Source: Valencia hispanica (taxonomy: Eukaryota > Chordata > Actinopteri > Cyprinodontiformes > Valenciidae). From it: a stretch of DNA of 64,000 nucleotides. Below the pieces are notes generated by a model that was not told the origin of the DNA, made no database searches, and saw nothing but the letters and a program-made list of their open reading frames with translations. Each line of letters begins with the position of its first letter. Position 1 is the first letter of the stretch. Position numbers and translations under genes: made by a program. The stretch spans positions 22,521,001 to 22,585,000 of the forward strand of contig OY747722.1 in assembly GCA_963556495.2 (NCBI GenBank), written 5' to 3'. Shown piece after piece: positions 23,201 to 34,500 of this stretch.

Positions 23201-23641
23201 TTGAAAGTACAAAGGCATTTCTACCCTACCCCATGTAAACTTCATGTGACTTCCTGTCCAACAGGGGGCCTTAAACTGTCAGCTGTAACTTAAGCTGGCC
23301 CTGTCTCAAAACACAGTTTTAGGCCCTGTCTACACAGAAATAAAAACAGGTGTAGCTGCCAAGATATTCAATCGAATAGGTGTCTCATCCATAAGGAGTC
23401 AGCGTATCAGGACACCAAAAACGATCATGTTTGACACCGAGTAGCAGACTGGAGAAATCTCACGTCGGCTAAATTGTCTCCGTGATTATGAACTCTCCAG
23501 CATTTATTCTGAGTGAATTACGTCACTGCCCCATTCCTGTATTTAAAGGAGTCATGACCTGTAATTTTCACTTTTCCACGAGAAAGAATGTATGTTATGA
23601 TCGCCTAACGATTATACAATGACCGGGAAGCCGATATTTAA

Positions 23642-24138
23642 AGGGGGTATATGCAACCTTTCCCCCAAAATAAACGTAACAATAGCCTTTTTATTTGACC
23701 CCTTATGACTCAAACATCTCCTGATGAGCATACTGACACCTTGTCAGCTCACAGTGGGTGCACCTATAAGCCTGTATCCAATTTTTTCTATTTTCTGTCG
23801 GGTCGAATTTTACCACGCTGTCTGCGGATGCGACGTCAAGCGCGTTCATGTTAAATGTTTCAGATCACTCTGCCGCCACTGCAAGTCAGCCCTCGCAAGC
23901 AGTTCAATGGATTGTGCGAATACACAGAAGAGACCGAGGACAACTTGGACACCAACAGTAACTCCACATAAGACTAAAAAAGTTAAACCCCTGACAAGTG
24001 CCCGAAAAAGATCGAAAATTGAGAGCGAAGGCGTACAAGCGCGCGCTGCGAGAGCGAGCAGAAAGGAAGAGCAGTTCCGTTTTTTGGCATCAGGTGTCAG
24101 TCGCGAGTTTAAATTTGAGAAAATTGCATATAGCCCCT
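23642..24138. mobile_element. Nested TTAA-flanked inverted-repeat element
   Basis: AGGGGGTATATGCAA at the left and, reversed, AGGGGCTATATGCAA at the right form 15-bp inverted repeats with one mismatch. TTAA flanks both (23638-23641 and 24139-24142). The interior has a lysine/arginine-rich open frame (KRPRTTWTPT...KRSKIESEG) that runs on past the right end and was not recognised. Confidence 0.6.
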
Positions 24139-24367
24139 TTAAAAGTGAAGCGTTTGTTTACCCCTGGGTTCATCAACCAGCCCACGTGCACGCGCACTCA
24201 AATGCGTGATTTTAATTTCTGGCCAACGTGACGTCAAGTCGGCGCAGGATTTACCATATATAGACATCGCAGACCTATGCTGCAGGAAGCCCGCCCTGCT
24301 CCTCTCCCCTCTCCCCCTCGCTCCTCTCCCCCTCATATTCAGTCGAGCGCCGCCATTACTGAATTCT

Positions 24368-24648
24368 AGTAATGGGAATTCCAGCTCTTTTTGGAAAGCC
24401 AGTTCTTTTGGCTTGGCTCACCATAAAGAGCCGTCTCTTTTGTCTCCTCAGATTTTCTGTTGGTTAAAGTGTATTTATCACCAAAATTAATGCAAAACGA
24501 TGTGTACCAAATGTACCAAAACAAGCGGGGGGGGGGGGGGGGGGGGAGAAAAAATAAAAAAACAGCTCCCAATGACGAGCCCGGCTCCCATCGTTCACTT
24601 CAAAGAGTTGGCTCTTAGAGCCGGTTCGTTCGCGACCGACACATTGCT
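24368..24648. mobile_element. hAT-type MITE with a 20-G run
   Basis: The element is bounded by AGTAATG and CATTGCT (one mismatch as inverted repeats). A direct repeat actgaattct flanks it at 24358-24367 and 24649-24658, which would include an 8-bp hAT-style duplication. The interior carries repeated 'gagccg/agctctttt' words typical of fish hAT MITEs. It also carries 20 consecutive G at 24527-24546. Confidence 0.6.
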
Positions 24649-24687
24649 ACTGAATTCTGATTCGAAGTACGAACTAGACCGTGAAAG

Positions 24688-24882
24688 ATGCAGAAACGTA
24701 GTGCACACGTGAGTTGCTCTGTTGTTGACTGCCAGAATCAACATGGAAATATTTTTTCTATTTTTTTACCCCGGAATCCTTTACGAATTTGGGACATTAT
24801 CAGGCGAAGTTGGCATCGAAGCTCCGTTTGGAAAAAGGGGCCATTCCAACAATCAGAGACTTGCCTCCAATTGAAACGGTAA
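24688..24882 (+). pseudogene. Fragment of a THAP-domain protein frame (transposon-derived)
   Basis: The frame reads MQKRSAHVSCSVVDCQNQHG and soon after FLPRNPLRIW. It resembles the start of a THAP zinc-finger domain: a C-x4-C pair, then the F-x-x-P and W region. The distal C-x2-H pair is not in this frame, and a shift near 24800 seems to break it. It lies within the Kolobok-like element, so it is probably a transposase relic and not a host gene. Confidence 0.35.
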
Positions 24883-25365
24883 GGCTGTGTTTTTATTGCT
24901 CTGATGTGTGTAACAAACAGCTGCTAACTGCTAATGTCGCTATTGTATGCTAGCGGGAGTAGTAGATATGGGTTAGATATGCTGAAGCGTTACCTGAGGT
25001 GTCAACCCCCCTCCTTCCTGTCACCAATCAACGCGCCCCTCATTTGCATTATTACAATGACCGTCCAAGACAGCCAAAATATCGCATCAGATCTCGCGAG
25101 ACAATTAACGCCTTCATAAATAAGGGTCAGAGGAGCTCTGTGTTTATTTTTTTCACTTTTTTTCAACTTTTCTTTTTTAGAAGGGCCTGATAGACTATAA
25201 TAGAGCATGGGTATCCAAGATAATTTTAGGTTATGACTCCTTTAAGGTGCATTTGCAACTCGGTGATAAAGTAAACAAACTCAGCGTTGTGGTCCTAATA
25301 AAGCAAATACTGACCTTATTATGGATCCTAGAATACGATTTGCTGTCCCTCCTCTATCATCAGCA

Positions 25366-25443
25366 GCAAAAAATGGATCCGGAGAACCACAGAATTTGAA
25401 TAAAGCAAAAAATGGATCCGGAGAACCACAGAATTTGAATAAA
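25366..25443. repeat. Perfect 39-bp tandem duplication
   Basis: Two identical adjacent copies of a 39-bp unit (25366-25404 and 25405-25443) that starts gcaaaaaatggatccggaga. Confidence 0.95.
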
Positions 25444-26522
25444 GCTCTCATTTGAAGCTAGATTTGTCGTGTTTGCCACCAGGTTGACTGCGCATGCTCA
25501 GTGTTCTTCCTGCATTTCTCTGGCAGTGTTACAGCGCCACCAGTGGGCCCGGCATATGTAGTGCAGCATTTTAAGACGGTTTGTGTGAATCCATGTGGGC
25601 AAAGGTTGGAATTATTGTGGTGCTGTTCTTACAGACTCTGTTTTTGAAACTATACCCATTTTGTCTCCGTGTAGAGCAGGCCTTAGCCAACATGTAGGAT
25701 CTAGTAGAACTTTTTCTGATCTAGTAGGACTTTTTCTGAAAATCTGACACTACATAAAAAAGCAAAATAAACAAAAAAATGAAGAATTTAATAAAATATT
25801 TTTATGCTCATTTGTGACACTCCAATTACAACAAGCTTCAATGTATATAAAGGAAATGTTACTTTAAAATAGACCAACACATGAAAAGTGGAAGGAAAAG
25901 AAGTACTGTGCTGAACAGAGAATGTCTGCAAGTATCAGTTTTCAAGTTTTGCCACAAGTTCTGAATTTAACTCTGAACTTTAATTAGGCCTTTCTAACAC
26001 ATTAATATGCTTTGATCTAAGCCATTCTGTTGTAGCTCTGGTTGTTTATTAAGGGTCTTTACCGTACAGCTGGAAGGTGAAACTCCGCCCCGTCTCAAAT
26101 CTTCTGCAGCCTGTAAAAAAGTTATTTAAATACTTCCATGTTTTTAGCTTCATCCATATCAAGTCAACCTAGCTTCCCTCTCCCTTCTGAAGAAAAGCAT
26201 CCCCACAGCATGATGCTGCTGCCACCATGATTCACTTTTCAGGGTGATGTGCTGTTTTGACTATCTACCGCACAGGCCAAATAGTTTGGCAAACTCCTTA
26301 AGGCTTTCTATCACCTATGGCTTTTCTTTTCGTCACTCTTCCATAAATGCCAGATTTGTGGAGTGCACCAATACCAGTAATACCTGTCCTGTCAACATAT
26401 TTTTCTTGATATTTGCAGCTCCTCCAGAGTTACCTTGGTCAGCTTGGCTGCTTCTTTTCTCTGGTATGTCAGTTGATATGGATAACTATGAATTGGTAGG
26501 TTTGCAGCTGGGCAGAATCGCA

Positions 26523-26782
26523 AATATTCGAAATGTACCTTTTTAGGGGCAAGGTCCCGCCTTCTGCGGATTAGGATTTTGTACTGGTCCTAAATGTTAT
26601 AATTAATAATTTGATCAGATTTGGTTTAGGAACTCGTCCTCGAATATTACGATTAGAAAATGAGTCAGGTTAGGTTTAGGTCCTGGTCCTCGAATATTAG
26701 GGTTAGTAACAAATTCATCAGACTAGCCAATCAGAGGCAAGAAAGGCGGGGCCACGCCCCTAATGGGTACATTTCCAATATT
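26523..26782. mobile_element. 260-bp MITE nested in the Tc1 copy
   Basis: Terminal inverted repeats of about 27 bp: left AATATTCGAAATGTACC...TAGGGGC (26523-26550), right the reverse of AATATTGGAAATGTACC...TAGGGGC (26756-26782). The interior carries two diverged copies of a 'ggtttaggnnctngtcctcg' unit. It has no coding capacity. Confidence 0.8.
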
Positions 26783-27329
26783 GAAGGGCCAAATCCTTTT
26801 TTTTTTTTTGGCAGTGTGGAGCTCAGAATTGGTGTCTGAGTACCAAGTAGAAGCCCAACAGATTTACTTTCACAAGCGGAGCAGTACAGCTTTTGCTATA
26901 GTACTCCACTTGATTTATGTGTGAAAAATCTTTATTATGAATTGTTGGGGTTTTTATTTCCTGATGTTATGGACACGGAGACGGAAAATTAAGGAGAAGA
27001 AAGAAGGAAGATGAAGAAGAGAGGTAGGAAACAAAAAGTCATGAGAGAGGGTGAGTTGAAAATACAAGAGAGGAAGGGGAACAAAGAAAACACAGGAAGA
27101 CATTGAAGTCTGCCTCCATACCCACAGGACGGCAGAGAGAGGGGGGAAAACAAAACAAAACACGAAAAAGGAACATCGACAAAACCAACCAAACACTGTG
27201 AACTAAGAATTACACAACCACATCACACAAAAATAGATATAAAAATACAACAACAATGTCACAGAAAAACTCATGGTACCGATTAATCAAGCTCTAGTAA
27301 TGATAACCTCAGCCCAAGAATATATCCTT

Positions 27330-30003
27330 AAACACCAGAGACCTCACATCTATGTGTGTGTGTTAGCATGCTGGTGCATATAAGGTTTCTCCATAAGAGT
27401 GTTCGATAGTTGGTGTGAGCAGACATCAATCCGTCTCCCAGGAATCGATGCCGACATGAAGGAGATCGGAGCAAAGACGTCCAAAGGACTGCCAGAGCCC
27501 CAGGCGGACCCGGGCGGGGCCGACCGCATCCCCCAAGATAGGAGCAAAGGAGAACCCCAGGGGAACATCCAGCGGCCACTATGCAGGGGCCCGGGGGGCA
27601 GCAGTGACGAGCCCACGGGCTCCGCCGGCAACCGGGCGCGCAGGGGCGGGCCGGTCAACGGACCGGTCAACGGACCGGTCAACGGACCGGGGGAGCCGGG
27701 GCCCAGGGGCACCCCACCCCGCAGCAGGGACCCGACAAGGGACCGGCCGACGAGGGGCCCCCGGCACTGCAGGGGCCGCGGCCGGCCGCCACGCGACACC
27801 TCCACCCTAGGCCAATCCCCACCGCCAACATCCCAGCGCCCCACCAATAGCCGCAGGGGACAGACAGCATCCCCCGGCCGGGCTCAGCCAGCATCTGGAC
27901 GCCAAGTTGTACCAGCTCCCGGGTCCTGATCCCGCGCAACGCAGGGCGCCGAGACCAGGCATCCAACGAGGGCCAGGGCCGGTCCAACCCGCCAATGAAC
28001 CGGCCACGCACGGTGCGCACAGAACAGGTGATCAAACGAGCAGAGACGCCGGATCCGCATCCCGCCGAGCCACCGAGCAGGCACCACCCAACAATCCCAA
28101 ACCTGGCACCCCTAAAAGAGGTGCCCCAATCAACCAAAGGAAGAAATCGGCCCAGCGCATCGGCCGACCGACACACCGGCCCCCCCAGGCCCGGCCAGGC
28201 ACGCACCAGGTCCGAACCGGATTGACCACCGGCGCACCGGCAGGCAGGGGCCCCCGTCACCGGCGGGGAGTGACGGAGGGGAAATAGGCCCCCCATTAAG
28301 TGTAAGGCCTGAGGTGCGCCAGGCGAGGGGGCAGACCAAGATCCAACCTGACAGGTAGACAAAGACATACAGACACAGTCATACGTTCCCTCCCTCTTAA
28401 ACCCATACATTCTCACTGACTCACCAAGACACCCAAAAAAATGACGCTGTACCCTCACTCACACACCCCATACACACTTTATGCTCCCAGGTCCAGGTAC
28501 CGATGCCCCAGTAGAGCCACCAGCCCCCGGACCCGGGAGGTGGACCCCCTACCTTCTAGGATGGAGACAAGCAGACCGCCAAGGGCCCCACAGTGGCATA
28601 GCAGCCCGACAGCCCAGGACCCCGACCAGACCGCCTGTCCTCCTCCGGACCCCAACCCCTGATGGCCCGTAGCGAACAGGGGTGGGAAAAGACCCCTAGC
28701 CTCCATCCTCCCGCTCGAGTATGGTGTTGATGCGTGTTGTTATAATGTGCATTTAAAACAGAGGGGTGGGATATGGGGGAGGCAGCCACACAACCCCCAA
28801 CCCCCACCCCGAGCCCTCAGTGTCTATATGTGGTTTAACAGTGGGCACCGGCACCAGAAGTGAAGCTGATTGTACCGCTCCCCCTCTGGATGCCGAAACG
28901 TGTGCCCACCCCAAAGTCCCTACATATGTGTCATGTGAAAATGTTATAAGTGGGAGTGTTTAAGTTGTATATTAAAATTGGGACCCAGGACACATGGGAC
29001 AGCGAGGAGGGAAGCCCCTCCTCGCACCCCAGTGATGTGCCCATGCCCCAGGACCCTATATGAGTGGTAAAGTGATGGAGCGGGTGGACAGAGGTGTCCA
29101 GGGATGGGGAGGGAAGGACTGGGAGACAACATGTCTTCCCAGGGAGCCAGCTCCCCTACTGACCCCAATAGGCACCGCTGTTCACCAGGATCCACCAGGG
29201 GAGGGAGGCCATGGCATGTTCGACCCGGGGCCCACGGCCACAGCACCACAAAGCTCCACGGACCCCAAGGCAGTCCCCCCAGCCCCATCCCAGAAGGGGA
29301 ACTAAACCCACCCTGACATTCTCTCTGCTCTCAAAACACAAAAGACACTAGACACCCAGGTTGACCCACCAGGCCGACATCCACCAGCCTCATTCTTTGT
29401 GGAGCGACCACTGTTGCTCAACGGCCCGGCAGGAGACCAAACCCAGCGCCCCACCCACCTGCCCTGCACGCCCACCACCCGGCCAGTCCACCCGCAAGTC
29501 CGACCGATCCCGGCCAAATGCCCAACCCCAGCGCCCCACACAAAGACCAAGACCCAGGAGCCAAGTCCAGTGCAAAAAAGGACTGATCCGGCCCAGAAAC
29601 GCCACCCAGCCGCCGCGACCAGCAGCCAGGCACCCCAACCAGCAAACAAGGCGAGACGCCATACAGGGACTGGCGATGACAATCGGCCCAGAGAAAAAGA
29701 GAGAGGCGGCTGCACATGTCGGCCGCCGGCCGGCCACGACCCCCACAGCCAACAGAGACCCCACGCTGGCCGACCCCCAACCAGGCCAGTAACCCATGTC
29801 CGCCAGTGCAACCCCCCCAAGGCACCGCATGCAGCCATCAGGAGTCACCACCCAAAGCCCAACCCCAGGCCGGCCACGACGTCCAGCGCCCCATCCGCCC
29901 AGTCATCCCACCCCCCGGGGTCCCCCCCAGACGCCTCCAACCCCAAAACCCCCACATCAGCAACAGTGTCCCAAACGACAAAACCAAGTGCCCCCCACCC
30001 CTA
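27330..30003 (-). repeat. Extremely G-rich (sense strand) 3' region of the L1 element
   Basis: The plus strand is C-rich with many GGCCGG/CCCC blocks, unlike anything else in the window. Several long frames exist on both strands, but all are Gly/Pro/Arg-rich by-products of base composition. The stretch lies between the ORF2 stop and the poly(A) end, so it is most simply the element's 3' UTR. An additional element nested in the L1 cannot be ruled out. Confidence 0.5.
27651..27686. repeat. 12-bp tandem repeat, three copies
   Basis: ccggtcaacgga is repeated three times, followed by a partial unit, within the G-rich L1 3' region. Confidence 0.9.
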
Positions 30004-30543
30004 CTAGGTGATGGAGCCGATCAAAGGAGCCCAGAGAGATTGATCAGATATGGAGCCAGAGGCCGTCTCAAGACCAATATGGTCCAACAAGAGATTTCTA
30101 TACTGATTAATATTAAGAGCTTTTTTATTTTTCCAGTTCAGGAGGATAGTTTTCTTAGCGATGCATAAGGCAATGTGAACCATTAGAACTGACTTTGTGT
30201 CCATGGTGACATCATTTAAATTTCCTAACAGGCAAATTGAGGGAGATGGTGGGATGTTACATTTCAGACACTTTGATAAGTCCTCACATATCTGGCACCA
30301 AAATTTCTTAACAGGTGGACAGAACCAAAGCGCATGAACATAAGTATCTGGTATATTGCTTGTGCATTGTAAGCAGGTATTAGACGATGTAAAACCCATT
30401 CTAAACATTCGTTGACCTGTATAGTGTACTCTATGAAGGATTTTGTATTGTATTAATTGCAAATTAGGATTTTTTGTTATTTTAAAGGTTCTTAAACATA
30501 TCTGAGACCAGACATTTTGGTCAAAGCTGGCTGATAAATCCAC
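30004..30543 (-). pseudogene. C-terminal fragment of L1-type ORF2
   Basis: The frame ends in a stop and carries the distinctive ORF2 C-terminal pattern: YKILHRVHYTGQRMFRMG, then a Cys-x2-Cys (CLQC) followed by HALWFCPPVKKFW. This is the zinc-knuckle-like tail of L1-clade reverse transcriptases. The endonuclease and polymerase domains are missing because the copy is 5'-truncated. About 179 codons remain open, which suggests a fairly young insertion. Confidence 0.8.
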
Positions 30544-31276
30544 CTCCCAAATCGAAGGGCCAAATCCTTAATTTTCAGATTAAACAGTGCTATGTGAGAT
30601 CTTTAAAGTTTGGGATATTGTTTTTTCCCCTGACCTATCTTCTCAGTTCTTTGGTCTTAATGATTCTGTGTGTTCAAAAATGTTCTCTAACAAACGTTTG
30701 AGGCCTTTAGAGAACGACTGGATTTATACTTACATTAAATTTCACAAACATGGAGTAAGTAGCTGAAGTTTTACTTAAGAGTATCAGAGTAAAGAGGGCT
30801 GAATACAATTTATTTGTAAAAAACTCAGAAAGACATGTATCCAAGAAAATATGCAGAAGTTTATGGTTTTAATTTAAAATCATGTGTCACAGTTAAAAAG
30901 GCATGGATACATTTGAAAAGGCCTAGAAAAAGCCATATTGAAATATTAGTAGAAAGCTAAAATATAAGGAATAAGAGAAATAAAAAATAAAATTAAAAAA
31001 AACACACACAAAAGAAGGACCCTCAATGTTAAATAACAGATTGTCGGGGTGGGCTGATCTGCTGCAGCTGCATAAGCAACCGTAGTGAAGAAACAGCTGG
31101 GACAGAAATTCCAACAAACTTCCAATTTTGAGGGAAATGATTCAATGTGATGATGTATGTCCCATGACAAATTCGCCTGCAGCCAAAGGTTAAAAATGTG
31201 CCTTTTGAATTGTTTCAGAGAGCATCAGGACACAGTCATTCATTCTGCTAGTTCAGCTGTGAGAGGGGCATGCAGC

Positions 31277-31515
31277 ATTTAAAGAGGGGAGACGAGCAGG
31301 AAGTTGTATCCAGAGTTAGGGGAGAGTGAGGGTGAATGAAAGCTGCAGATTGGAAGACAGTCAGCGGGGAGAGTTTGATAGTTGGGGAGAGAAACTCTTT
31401 ACCATCTGCTCGAGATTTGAGTCAAGTTAGGAAGCCTGTTCAAGACTGTCATAACATATGGAGCACTGCAGGAGTCTGGACGCTGCACTGATGGATACCA
31501 CTTTAGTAACAGCAA
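31277..31515 (+). promoter_or_regulatory. dennd2a: Candidate promoter and 5' UTR of dennd2a
   Basis: A TATA-like atttaaag at 31277-31284 precedes a purine-rich stretch that leads into the first coding exon and its donor at 31550/31551. An upstream ATG at 31459 opens a different frame that overlaps the proposed start. The transcription start is inferred. Confidence 0.35.
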
Positions 31516-34500
31516 ATGCAGCCAGCAACAGTTTTATCAAATGGATGGAGGTAAGAAACTGACATCATTTTGTATTACGCTGGTACAAAAATATTGTTCT
31601 TGGTTTGTTCATTGTTCCTAGTTTCTTTACAAGTGGAATAATTGTCAGTTGTCAGTATTAGTCATCTTCATTGCATATGAGTTGTTTCCTTTTATCAGTA
31701 TATTGTAGTTAAAAGTGCTTGGGATGGGATCAAAGCAGAAGGTTACGGGTTTTATTTCTATTCTTAAGTCTTTTTTATTATATTTTCTGGTAAAACAAAA
31801 ATTCTCTCTGGGTATTTTGATCTGGTTAAATTACACTATGCATCTGTATCTCTTCTCTCTGTCATTCAGCTTGCTGTTCCTCTGCTCATGTACACTGTTG
31901 TCTATAAACAGCGGCTACAGATCTGGGAAATTACCAAATGCTATCTTAGAGTACACTGAACTTTGAATTGTTGGCCTTAGAGGCATGTGAAAGTATGCTG
32001 AGCATGTTAGTCACTCCATGGGTCAAAAGCTAGCCTCCTGTGAGGACAAAGTGGCAGAAGACTTAGCATTAAATGAAACAAAAAGCAGAGGAGGAAAGAG
32101 ACTTAATCATGAACTCCGGAGCTTGTCATTTGGTGGTGTTTTCATTTAATTTGACCAGCTCCTCTTGACCAACAGAAAAGAATGATGTGAAATTTAATTT
32201 TAAGAACAATCTTTTAATGTAGCCTATCCAAAAAGACGGACTCTTTGACTCTTGCAGGTGTACAGTGATCATGGAGGCTGCTGAGAGAATCAATCCAGCT
32301 TTCAACAGGTTTGTATGGAGCCAAATGATGACTCCATTGTCATCCATCCATGCATTATCTATATCGTCTATTATTTGGCTACCTTTTGGGGGGGAGGGGG
32401 GGGATTTATCATTTCTTTAGAAATGGTAAATTGCCTGCATGTAGCAAGGCTGCCATTCAATCGGTGCCACCAGGCCCTCTGGCCACCAGCAGCAGGCAAT
32501 GCAGGTAGTGTTTTTCCCAAGAACACAAAGCGGGGGTTCAAACCAGCTACTCACAGATTACACACCCAACACCACTGAGCCACTGTCGCCCAAATATAAA
32601 AATCTTCAGAAAACTGGACTCCAGTCTGCAAAAATGAATGCACTGTTCATTCTGTAAGATAGCATCTAAAACCAACCGAAAGCCTGATAACTCAAACCAA
32701 AATCACAGAGAAACTAATACCATTTTTAAAAATAACTTTAAACTTTTCTAAAAACTAAACAAAAACAAAAGCATTAAGCTAAAATGTACTTTGAAGGTTA
32801 TTCTATGACCTAGATTCAGAAAAACAATCATGTAAACCTAAAGCAAAGGCAATGCAGATGGCACCAAATCATAAGTTACCTAGTAAAGCATTGTCTATAA
32901 GAACATAACACTGTGTTATCCATAAGTTTATTTCAGAATAATAAACAGATATTCAGCAAACAGTAGAGAAAGCAGTATACATACAGTTGGGTTAAAAAGT
33001 ATTTAGTCAGCCACCAATTGTGCAAGTTCTCCCACTTAAAAAGAGGAGAGAGGCCTGTAATTTTCATCATAGGTATACCTCAACTGTGAAAGACAAAATA
33101 AGAAAAAAAATCTAGAAAATCACATGGTCTGACTTTTAAAGAATTTATTTGCAAACTATGGTGGAAAATAAGTATTTGGTCACCTACAAACAAGCAAGAT
33201 TTCTGGTTCTTACAGACCTGTAAGACTTCTTCACTAAGAGGCTCCTGTCCTCCACTCGTTACCTCTATTAATGGCATCTGTTTGAACTCGTTATCAGTAT
33301 AAAAGACACCTGTCCACAACCTCAAACAGTCACACTCTAAACTCCACTATGGCCAAGACCAAGAGCTGTCAAAAAAACAAAATTGTAGACCTGCACCTGG
33401 CTGGGAAGACTGAATCTGCAATAGGTAAGCACCTTGGTGTGGAGAAATCAACTGTGGGAGCAATTATTAGAAAATGGAAGGCATACAAGACCACAGATAT
33501 TCTCCCTCGATCTGGGGCTCCACGCAAGATCTCACCCTGTGGGGTCAAAACGATCACAAGAACGATGAGCCAAAATCCCAGAACCACACGGGGGACCAAA
33601 TTAATGACCTGCAGAGAGCTGGGACCAAAGTAACAAAGACTGCCATCAGTAACACACCATGCCGCCAGGGACTCAAATCCTGCAGTGCCAGACGTGTCCC
33701 CCTGCTTAAGCCAGTACATGTCCAGGCCCATCTGAAGTTTGCTAGAGAGCATTTGGATGATTCAGAAGAGGATTGGGAGAATGTCATATGGTCAGATGAA
33801 ACCAAAATAGAACTTTTTGGTAAAAACTACTTGTCGTGTTTGGAGGAGAAAAAATGCTGAGTTGCATCCAAAGAACACCATACCTACTGTGAAGCATGGG
33901 GGTGGAAACATCATGCTTTGAGGCTGTTTTTCTGCGAAGGGACCAGGACGACGGATCTGTGTAAAGGAAAGAATGAATGGGGCCATGTATCGTGAGATCT
34001 TCAGTGCAAACCTCCTTCCATCAGCAAGGGCATTGAAGATGAAAGGTGGCTGGGTCTTTCAGCATGACAATGATCCCAAACACACCGCCCGGGTTACGAA
34101 GGAGTGGCTTCGTAAGAAGCATTTCAAGGTCCTGGGGTGGCCTAGCCAGTTTCCAGATCTCAACCCCATAGACAATCTTTGAAGGGAGTTAAAAGTCCGT
34201 GTTGCACAGCAACAGCCCAAAAACAGAGGAGATCTGCATGGAGGAATTGGCCAAAATACCAGCTACAGTGTGTGTAAACTTTGTGAAGACTTACAGAAAA
34301 TGTTTGACCCCTGTCATTGCCAACAAAGGGTATATAACAAAGCATTTAGATGAACTTTTGTCAACTTTTTGACCAAATACTGATTTTCCACCATAATATG
34401 CAAATAAATTCTTTAAAAATCAGACCATGTGATTTTCGGGATTTTTCTTTCTCATTTTGTCTCTTATGGTTGAGGTATAGCTATGATGAAAATTACAGGC

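Larger units (their letters stand above)
23547..25241. mobile_element. Kolobok-like DNA transposon (TTAA duplication, THAP remnant)
   Basis: The ends are inverted copies: AGGAGTCATGACCT from 23547 and, read backwards from 25241, AGGAGTCATAACCT. TTAA lies directly outside both (23543-23546 and 25242-25245). The 1.7-kb interior has a TATATA-containing GC-rich stretch near 24255 followed by a THAP-like frame at 24688. TTAA target duplication plus a THAP domain is the known signature of the Kolobok superfamily; assignment here is inference. No intact transposase is present. Two younger elements sit inside (23642-24138 and 24368-24648). Confidence 0.55.
26799..30553 (-). mobile_element. 5'-truncated L1-type non-LTR retrotransposon with a 16-bp target duplication
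   Basis: Identical 16-bp repeats gaagggccaaatcctt lie at 26783-26798 and 30554-30569. A T-run at 26797-26809 is the poly(A) tail seen in reverse. Read on the minus strand the element begins inside the ORF2 C-terminal region (30543-30004), then has about 3.2 kb of sequence without a supportable gene, then the A-tail. This is the product expected from target-primed reverse transcription with 5' truncation. Confidence 0.85.
25840..30880 (-). mobile_element. Old Tc1-family-A element split by two later insertions
   Basis: The left part (25840-26520) and right part (30570-30880) are consecutive segments of one reverse-oriented Tc1 element. The left part carries 'cacagcatgatgctgctgcc' and ends at 'ggtttgcagctgggcag'. 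The right part resumes with 'ttttcagattaaacagtgct', 'gagatctttaaagtttggga' and 'gttctctaacaaacgtttga'. The DNA between them is the MITE at 26523-26782 and the L1 piece at 26799-30553. Confidence 0.75.

Noticed and set aside
23724..24209. 161-codon basic frame as a host gene
   Set aside because: It starts inside one TTAA-flanked element, crosses that element's right end and has no recognised fold.
27350..29850. Several long open frames on both strands in the G-rich block (up to about 259 codons)
   Set aside because: They overlap in all frames, are Gly/Pro/Arg-rich by composition, and lie between an ORF2 stop and a poly(A) tail of a retrotransposon.
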